Assembly: GCA_037969175.1 (NCBI GenBank)
Contig: JBBKWX010000123.1
Span: 1-30,297, forward strand
DNA: 30,297 nt
From: JBBKWX01 sp037969175
GTDB lineage: Bacteria; Bacteroidota; Bacteroidia; AKYH767-A; JBBKVM01
Direction of reading: 5' to 3'
Shown here one piece after another: positions 25,399-30,297 of this stretch. The position numbers and the translations under genes were made by a program. Position 1 is the stretch's first letter. Each line of letters begins with the position of its first letter. Under the pieces are notes generated by a model. It ran no database searches. It saw only the letters and a list, made by a program, of their open reading frames with translations, and was not told the origin of the DNA.

Positions 25399-25422
25399 GT
25401 GTCAGGAGTATACTCCTGACAC
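25399..25422. repeat. 24-bp perfect palindrome
   Basis: The arms are GTGTCAGGAGTA and TACTCCTGACAC with no spacer. It lies 60 bp after the tamL stop. Without a loop it is more likely a protein-binding site or dispersed repeat than a terminator, and no T tract follows. Confidence 0.85.
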
Positions 25423-25514
25423 AAACAGATTGTTGTTGGTACATTTGGTGAGATTGGAGTTTGATAAACTGAGTTTGACCTTTTCGGGGTTCAAAATACA
25501 ACCTATTCAGATTC

Positions 25515-25636
25515 AACCCCTTTAGGGGTTCCCTTCCAATAGCAGTAACAATGGCATATTCAGATCCAACCCCTTTAGGGGTTGTCTTCAAATAGCGGTA
25601 ACGACAGTATAAGAAAATTCAACCCCTTTAGGGGTT
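25515..25636. repeat. Three-copy tandem array of hairpin repeats, period 53 bp
   Basis: The 16-bp hairpin AACCCCTTTAGGGGTT occurs identically at 25515-25530, 25568-25583 and 25621-25636, exactly 53 bp apart. The two 37-bp spacers share about 24 of 37 positions, including AATAGC(A/G)GTAAC. A degenerate relative (ACC, TTTTC, GGGGTT) lies at about 25477-25491. Confidence 0.9.
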
Positions 25637-25685
25637 GCCCATGGTCTCATTTCCTGAAGATTCCGCAAAGTCGCAACCCTTTTTT

Positions 25686-25761
25686 ATTCCCACAGAAAAC
25701 ACAGAAACTTTTTTCATAGCCTCCGTTTGAATTTTTTTCCACAGAATACACAGAAAAAATC
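25686..25761 (+). repeat. CACAGA-type repeat pair, forward copies
   Basis: Two related segments of about 26 bp, at 25686-25714 (ATTCCCACAGAAAACACAG core) and 25736-25761 (TTTCCACAGAATACACAG core), lie 50 bp apart in the same orientation. Each matches an inverted copy at 26139-26215. Confidence 0.75.
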
Positions 25762-26138
25762 TGCTTCCCGATTGACTTTTTGTCCCGATACTTCGAGATT
25801 TGGATTACCAGCATAGAGAATTTTTATTTTTTTTTGCCACTCCAGTGTTTAGCACGGTTAAGCTGTTTATCAGCATATATGTAACAGGTAAGGGCAGGTT
25901 TTCTTTTTAACCTGTTAGGTTGATTTTCCATTTGCAAAGTTCGTGATTCCGAGTAACAATTCTAACCGCTTGTTTGCTGTTTTTTTTGATCGGATTTCGC
26001 ACATTGGAAATAGATTTCACAGATCGAGCTGATTTCACATAAACTTTTTCAAACTTAAACTCTAACTCCACCCTTTTGGGATTGACGTTTCAAAAAAATT
26101 AAACCTTTTCTTATTGACAGATCCATTAGGAAGTGCAC

Positions 26139-26215
26139 TTTTTCTGTGTATTCTCTGTCAACAAACGCATGACAGCAGCTATGGAATTTTTTCTGTGAGA
26201 TCTGTGGGAATAAAA
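26139..26215 (-). repeat. CACAGA-type repeat pair, inverted copies
   Basis: On the minus strand 26139-26154 gives AGAATACACAGAAAAA, identical over 16 bp to part of the 25736-25761 copy. The segment at about 26187-26215 gives ATTCCCACAGATCTCACAG, matching the 25686 copy over its left half. The order is therefore nested: first with last, second with third. Confidence 0.75.
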
Positions 26216-26290
26216 AAAAGCATTCGATTTGCAGCAACGACAAAAATTCTGTCATCAACACAATTATAAATCCCTCTAAATTAAATTTCA

Positions 26291-26298
26291 TAGTTTTG
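26291..26298 (+). promoter_or_regulatory. Putative -7 promoter element of the aldolase gene
   Basis: TAGTTTTG matches TAnnTTTG and ends 21 nt before the aldolase ATG. The same octamer is found before the aspartate aminotransferase gene. Confidence 0.55.
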
Positions 26299-26319
26299 TG
26301 CATCAATTTTTAAATCAAC

Positions 26320-27378
26320 ATGTCGTACAACAAGATTGCGGAGATTCTGGGCGAAAATGCCAAACACCTGTTAGAATATTCATCTAAGACCATTAATAGA
26401 TCTATCCTGCATCAGCCGGGACCCGATTTTATGGACAGGTCCTTTGCCATCAGTAACCGGAATAATCAAACGATCAGAAGTCTACAGTCCATTTATGACC
26501 ATGGAAGATTAGGAGGAACAGGATATGTTTCTATCTTACCAGTAGATCAGGGTATTGAACATTCAGCCGGGGCTTCTTTTGCACCCAACCCAGCTTATTT
26601 TGATCCGGAAAATATAGTAAAATTGGCTATTGAAGGTGGTTGTAATGCCGTTGCTTCAACATATGGAGTTTTGGCTTCCGTAAGCCGGAAATATGCACAT
26701 AAGATCCCTTTCATTGTAAAGATCAATCATAACGAATTCCTGAGTTACCCTAACAAATATGACCAGATCATGTTTGGTTCGGTTGAAGATGCCTGGAACA
26801 TGGGTGCAGTTGCTGTAGGTGCCACCATTTATTTTGGCTCCGATGAATCTGCCAGACAGATTCAAGAAGTAGCAGCTGCTTTCGAAAGAGCGCATGAATT
26901 AGGTATGGCAACCATCCTATGGTGCTATCTGAGAAACCCCGGTTTCAAAAAAGAGGGTGTTGATTATCATTCAGCTGCAGACCTTACTGCCCAGGCCAAT
27001 CATTTGGGTGTTACCATTCAGGCAGATATCATCAAACAAAAACTTCCTACCAATAACGGCGGCTATAAAGCCATGTCTTTTGGTAAGACACATGATAAAG
27101 TATATTCTGAGCTTTCGAGCGACCATCCTATTGATCTTTGTCGCTATCAGGTAGCAAATTGCTATATGGGCCGCATCGGACTGATCAATTCAGGTGGAGA
27201 AAGCAAAGGCGCTACAGATCTTGCGGATGCAGTTTCTACCGCGGTTATAAACAAACGTGCCGGCGGACAAGGGTTGATCTCCGGTCGCAAAGCTTTTCAA
27301 AAACCTTTAAATGAAGGAATAACTTTGCTTAATGCAATTCAGGACGTGTATCTTTGTAAAGAGATCGATCTTGCCTGA
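26320..27378 (+). CDS. Class I fructose-bisphosphate aldolase
   Basis: This 352-aa protein belongs to the DhnA/FbaB group of Schiff-base aldolases that cleave fructose 1,6-bisphosphate to two triose phosphates in glycolysis and reverse this in gluconeogenesis. The active-site region SILPVDQGIEHSAG (71-84) includes the conserved Asp-76; further landmarks are IVKINHNEF (132-140), GAVAVGATIYFGS (162-174), ATILWCYLRNPGFKKEG (197-213) and the probable Schiff-base Lys-239 in QADIIKQKLP. The C-terminal NSGGESKGATDLADAV and GQGLISGRKAFQKP form the phosphate-binding end. Length is near FbaB. accD follows after 21 nt and probably shares its transcript. Confidence 0.92.
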   Translation: MSYNKIAEILGENAKHLLEYSSKTINRSILHQPGPDFMDRSFAISNRNNQTIRSLQSIYDHGRLGGTGYVSILPVDQGIEHSAGASFAPNPAYFDPENIVKLAIEGGCNAVASTYGVLASVSRKYAHKIPFIVKINHNEFLSYPNKYDQIMFGSVEDAWNMGAVAVGATIYFGSDESARQIQEVAAAFERAHELGMATILWCYLRNPGFKKEGVDYHSAADLTAQANHLGVTIQADIIKQKLPTNNGGYKAMSFGKTHDKVYSELSSDHPIDLCRYQVANCYMGRIGLINSGGESKGATDLADAVSTAVINKRAGGQGLISGRKAFQKPLNEGITLLNAIQDVYLCKEIDLA

Positions 27379-27399
27379 TTCATTAAATAAGAAAGCTAT

Positions 27400-28248
27400 A
27401 TGAGTAATTGGTTTAAGCGGATTAAGGAGGGGATCACTACCTCTACCAAGGAGAAGAAAGAAACTCCCGAAGGCTTGTGGTATAAATGCCCTCAGTGCAA
27501 ATCTATTGTTACCTCAAAGGAGCATATAGAAAGCACGTATGTATGCCAGCATTGTGCATATCACGACCGTATTGGATCCGAAGAATATTTTTCTATCCTT
27601 TTTGATGATGAGAAATACACAGAGATCAACAAAAATCTGATCTCGGGTGACCCATTGAAATTTACCGATACCAAAAAGTATACGGACAGATTGAAAGATA
27701 CCATCAAGAAATCTAATCTGATGGATGCCATGAGAACAGCTCATGGAAAGATCGATGGACAGGACCTGATGATCGCCTGTATGGACTTCAGCTTTATTGG
27801 TGGGTCTATGGGGTCGGTTATGGGTGAAAAGATTGCCAGAGCCATCGACTGGAGTATCAAGAACAATTCTGCGTTCATGATCATCTCCAAATCAGGTGGT
27901 GCAAGAATGATGGAAGCAGCCTTCTCCTTGATGCAGATGGCCAAGACCAGTGCGAAATTGACCCAGTTAAGCGAAGCTAAACTTCCCTATATCAGCTTAC
28001 TAACAGATCCAACAACAGGAGGAGTAACTGCATCATTTGCCATGCTGGGGGATCTGAATATTGCAGAACCGGGAGCATTGATAGGATTCGCAGGACCTAG
28101 AGTGGTAAAAGAAACGATCGGCAAGGATCTGCCAAAAGATTTTCAGACCTCTGAATTTGTTCTGGAACATGGTTTTCTGGATAAGATCATCGACAGAAGG
28201 AGAATGAAAACCAGCTTATCTACCATACTCTCCTTGCTCAAGAATTAA
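27400..28248 (+). CDS. accD: Acetyl-CoA carboxylase carboxyltransferase subunit beta
   Basis: AccD forms with AccA the carboxyltransferase that moves CO2 from carboxybiotin to acetyl-CoA, the first committed step of fatty-acid synthesis, in the cytoplasm. The 282-aa protein has the N-terminal zinc ribbon with Cys-30, Cys-33, Cys-49 and Cys-52 (CPQC and CQHC pairs), then the crotonase-like domain with MDFSFIGGSMGSVMGEKIARA (about 127-147), SKSGGARMMEAAFSLMQMAKTSA (about 164-186) and TDPTTGGVTASFAMLGD, where the two glycine-rich stretches build the oxyanion holes. Length and motifs are normal. accA is not in the window. Confidence 0.96.
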   Translation: MSNWFKRIKEGITTSTKEKKETPEGLWYKCPQCKSIVTSKEHIESTYVCQHCAYHDRIGSEEYFSILFDDEKYTEINKNLISGDPLKFTDTKKYTDRLKDTIKKSNLMDAMRTAHGKIDGQDLMIACMDFSFIGGSMGSVMGEKIARAIDWSIKNNSAFMIISKSGGARMMEAAFSLMQMAKTSAKLTQLSEAKLPYISLLTDPTTGGVTASFAMLGDLNIAEPGALIGFAGPRVVKETIGKDLPKDFQTSEFVLEHGFLDKIIDRRRMKTSLSTILSLLKN

Positions 28249-28297
28249 TATTAACAACAAATTCGCGGTTTGGGTATTATTATTCAAAAGAATATCC

Positions 28298-28305
28298 TAT
28301 CTTTG
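28298..28305 (+). promoter_or_regulatory. Putative -7 promoter element of rpsO
   Basis: TATCTTTG is an exact TAnnTTTG match and ends 48 nt before the rpsO ATG. A TTTG lies at 28269-28272 but at a 25-bp spacing, longer than usual for a -33 box. Confidence 0.55.
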
Positions 28306-28353
28306 CCGTCCGAAATTGTAACAGGTATATACTTCATATAATTATACGCACAG

Positions 28354-28623
28354 ATGCCTTTATCATCAGCACAAAAGACTGAGATCTTTAAAAAACACGG
28401 AAAATCAGCAACCGACAGTGGTTCTCCTGAAGCCCAAATCGCTATGTTCACTCAGCGAATTAATGATCTTACAGAACACCTTAAGAAACAAAAGAAAGAT
28501 TACTCTACTCAGCGATCATTGATCATGCTGGTAGGTAAACGCAGGAATCTCCTCGATTATCTGATAAAGAAAGATATTGCAAGATATCGTAGCATTATCG
28601 GAGAATTGAAGATCCGTAAATAA
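28354..28623 (+). CDS. rpsO: 30S ribosomal protein S15
   Basis: S15 binds 16S rRNA in the central domain and nucleates assembly of the 30S platform. The 89-aa sequence has the expected length and the family core TDSGSPEAQIAMFTQRINDLTEHLKKQKKDYSTQRSLIMLVGKRRNLLDYL (about 21-71). Its place immediately ahead of pnp is the conserved bacterial order. The 48-nt leader between the -7 box and the ATG could hold an S15 feedback site, but I do not see a known structure. Confidence 0.98.
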   Translation: MPLSSAQKTEIFKKHGKSATDSGSPEAQIAMFTQRINDLTEHLKKQKKDYSTQRSLIMLVGKRRNLLDYLIKKDIARYRSIIGELKIRK

Positions 28624-28642
28624 TAAAAACATAAGAAGATTG

Positions 28643-28680
28643 AAAAGGGGCGATTCATAAAATTGCCTTTTTTCATTTTT
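28643..28680 (+). terminator. Hairpin with T tract between rpsO and pnp
   Basis: A 13-bp stem with three G-U pairs (left arm AAAAGGGGCGATT, right arm AATTGCCTTTTTT) around a CATAA loop is followed by CATTTTT. It looks like an intrinsic terminator or attenuator that would reduce read-through from rpsO into pnp. A processing hairpin, as in the rpsO-pnp spacer of other bacteria, is an alternative. Confidence 0.65.
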
Positions 28681-28702
28681 TGTAAATACTAATTGTCAAC
28701 AG

Positions 28703-30297
28703 ATGTCAAAGATTGGAACGAATTTAGAATTTGAAATTACCGGAGGTCAAAAGATCTCTATTGAAACCGGAAAACTTGCTAAGCAAGCCGATGGTTCTGT
28801 AGTTGTTAGAATGGGAAATTGCATGTTGCTTGCAACGGTAGTTTCTAATAAAGATGCAAAAGATGGTATCGATTTCATGCCATTAACAGTTGATTACCAA
28901 GAGAAATACGCAGCAGTTGGACGTTTTCCAGGTGGCTTTTTCAAAAGAGAAGCTCGTCCGTCTGAATATGAAATTTTGATCAGCAGATTAATCGACAGAG
29001 CATTGCGTCCATTATTCCCAAGTGATTACCACGCTGATACACAGGTTATGGTGAGTTTGATCTCATCTGATCCGGAAGTGATGCCGGATGCGCTTGCAGG
29101 TTTTGCAGCATCTGCTGCCCTTACACTTTCTGATATTCCTTTCAATGGACCAATCTCAGAAGTAAGAGTTGCTCGTATCGATGGTAAATTGATGATCAAC
29201 CCTCCTACTTCATTGCTTGCCAATGCTGACCTTGATATGATGATCGCTGCCAACAGCAAAGACATCATCATGGTAGAAGGTGAAATGAACGAGATCTCTG
29301 AAGAAGAAATGATCGAAGCGATCAACTATGCACATGAAGCTATTAAGATTCAGTGTAAAGCTCAGCTTGATCTTGCTGAATTATTCGGCAAAAAAGAGAA
29401 ACGCACATACAATCATGAAGTGAACGATGAAACGTTCAAAAAGAGAATGCATGATGCAACCTATGCTCAGACCTTAGTTGTTGCGAAAAGTGGTGCAAGC
29501 AAGGGTGATCGTAAAGATGCTTTCAAAGCAGTTTACGAAGAGTTTATGGCTACACTTACTGAAGAAGAAGTGTCAGCTTCTGCTCCTTACGCTGCAAGAT
29601 ATTTCCATGACGTTGAAAAAGACGCGATGAGAAATATGGTGATGGAAGACGGCATCCGTTTGGATGGTCGTAAGTTGGATGAGATCAGACCTATCTGGTC
29701 AGAAGTTGATTACCTTCCTTCTACTCACGGTTCTGCAATCTTCACACGTGGTGAAACACAATCGCTTACTACCGTTACTTTAGGTACTAAGAATGATGAG
29801 CAAATGATAGATGGAGCTACGGTCTACGGATACAATAAGTTCCTTTTACATTATAATTTCCCTGCCTTCTCAACCGGCGAAGCGCGTCCTAACAGAGGCC
29901 TTGGTCGTCGTGAAGTAGGTCATGGTAACTTAGCTATGAGAGCATTGAAAAAAATGCTTCCGGATACTACGGTTTGTCCTTACACGATCCGTGTAGTTTC
30001 AGATATTCTTGAATCAAATGGTTCTTCTTCTATGGCTACAGTTTGTGCAGGTACGCTTGCCTTAATGGATGCCGGTGTTCAGATCAAAGCTCCTGTTTCA
30101 GGTATCGCAATGGGATTGATCACTGATGGAACCCGTTTCGCAGTTCTTTCTGATATCCTGGGTGATGAAGATCATTTGGGTGATATGGATTTCAAAGTTA
30201 CTGGTACCGAAAAAGGTATCACTGCAACTCAGATGGATCTTAAGGTTGACGGTCTTCCGTTTGAAGTAATGCTAAAAGCATTGAATCAAGCAAGAGC
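28703..30297 (+). CDS. pnp: Polynucleotide phosphorylase, 3' end cut by the window
   Basis: PNPase is a 3'-to-5' phosphorolytic exoribonuclease that degrades and tails RNA. The reading frame opens at ATG 28703 and stays open to the right edge, covering about 531 of the usual 700 or so residues. The first RNase PH-like domain has GRFPGGFFKREARPSEYEILISRLIDRALRPLFP near residues 73-106; the helical linker follows; the second, catalytic domain starts with FTRGETQ (347-353), followed by NFPAFSTGEARPNRGLGRREVGHG and LESNGSSSMATVCAGTLALMDAG. The KH and S1 RNA-binding domains lie beyond the window. A terminator-like hairpin separates it from rpsO, so it may have extra control. Confidence 0.97.
   Translation, partial: MSKIGTNLEFEITGGQKISIETGKLAKQADGSVVVRMGNCMLLATVVSNKDAKDGIDFMPLTVDYQEKYAAVGRFPGGFFKREARPSEYEILISRLIDRALRPLFPSDYHADTQVMVSLISSDPEVMPDALAGFAASAALTLSDIPFNGPISEVRVARIDGKLMINPPTSLLANADLDMMIAANSKDIIMVEGEMNEISEEEMIEAINYAHEAIKIQCKAQLDLAELFGKKEKRTYNHEVNDETFKKRMHDATYAQTLVVAKSGASKGDRKDAFKAVYEEFMATLTEEEVSASAPYAARYFHDVEKDAMRNMVMEDGIRLDGRKLDEIRPIWSEVDYLPSTHGSAIFTRGETQSLTTVTLGTKNDEQMIDGATVYGYNKFLLHYNFPAFSTGEARPNRGLGRREVGHGNLAMRALKKMLPDTTVCPYTIRVVSDILESNGSSSMATVCAGTLALMDAGVQIKAPVSGIAMGLITDGTRFAVLSDILGDEDHLGDMDFKVTGTEKGITATQMDLKVDGLPFEVMLKALNQAR

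Larger units (their letters stand above)
25340..26319. other. 980-bp gene-free, repeat-rich intergenic island
   Basis: I see no credible gene. The two short minus-strand readings here (25352-25591 and 26055-26306) are translations of repeats and of AT-rich DNA without recognisable protein features. The left part has a 24-bp palindrome and a 53-bp-period array; the right part has CACAGA-type repeats in both orientations. An 8-bp inverted repeat TAACAGGT/ACCTGTTA with a 20-nt loop is at 25882-25917. The aldolase promoter is at the right end. No transposase fragment is visible. Confidence 0.75.

Noticed and set aside
25352..25591. 79-aa minus-strand reading frame in the repeat island
   Set aside because: It is mostly a translation of the 24-bp palindrome and two hairpin repeats, has no start context and no recognisable protein features.
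25515..25636. CRISPR array
   Set aside because: The 16-bp identical units are too short, the 37-bp spacers are similar to one another rather than unique, and no cas gene is present.
25882..25917. Terminator or small RNA at the TAACAGGT/ACCTGTTA inverted repeat
   Set aside because: The stem is only 8 bp with a 20-nt loop and has no T tract after it; no promoter-like box was tied to it.
25686..26215. Insertion sequence with terminal inverted repeats
   Set aside because: No transposase or fragment is encoded between the repeats, and I cannot see a target-site duplication; a non-autonomous element is left only as a hypothesis.
26055..26306. 83-aa minus-strand reading frame before the aldolase gene
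   Set aside because: It covers AT-rich DNA and two inverted CACAGA repeats, and its composition (runs of Phe, Ser, Cys) is that of non-coding DNA.

Overview
The window is chromosomal DNA from a member of the Bacteroidota. Three things point there. Type IX secretion system (T9SS) genes are present: a Plug protein, PorT, and two secreted proteins with C-terminal T9SS sorting domains. Many start codons are preceded by the Bacteroidota -7 promoter motif TAnnTTTG rather than by a Shine-Dalgarno sequence. The gene content also fits: Na+-NQR, the lipoprotein TamL, menaquinone methylation and a FtsB/DivIC-like protein. The family or genus cannot be fixed from this sequence.

Layout. 1-2.6 kb (minus): nqrA-nqrB of the Na+-pumping NADH:quinone reductase, running off the left edge. 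2.7-6.0 kb (plus): an ABC-F ATPase and the T9SS Plug lipoprotein. 6.1-8.5 kb (plus): apaG, a pruA-type P5C dehydrogenase and a small FtsB/DivIC-like protein, closed by a strong bidirectional-looking terminator. 8.6-12.7 kb (minus): an accessory block of two large T9SS cargo proteins and, between them, a 101-aa secreted protein of unknown function. 12.8-14.9 kb (minus): a single-pass membrane protein and a methylmalonyl-CoA mutase catalytic subunit that lacks a B12 domain. 15.1-22.1 kb (plus): a tightly packed six-gene run of aspartate aminotransferase, heptose-7-phosphate-kinase-like PfkB kinase, TrkH/KtrB K+ transporter, UbiE/MenG, PorT and a COG2509 flavoprotein. 22.1-25.3 kb: a SpoU RNA methyltransferase (minus) divergent from TamL (plus). 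25.34-26.32 kb: about 980 bp without a credible gene but dense in repeats. 26.3-30.3 kb (plus): class I fructose-bisphosphate aldolase, accD, rpsO, and pnp truncated by the right edge.

How the genes relate. Several envelope functions co-occur: Plug and PorT belong to the T9SS machinery, the two 8.6-12.7 kb proteins are its likely cargo, and TamL is an Omp85-type outer-membrane factor. NqrAB and UbiE/MenG both serve a menaquinone-based respiratory chain. Most of the window is conserved housekeeping. The least explained parts are the secreted-protein block and the gene-free repeat island, which holds a 53-bp-period array of GC-rich hairpins, a 24-bp perfect palindrome and a nested inverted set of CACAGA-type repeats. 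I see no rRNA, tRNA, transposase or CRISPR array, and no clear evidence for a wholly new multi-gene system.
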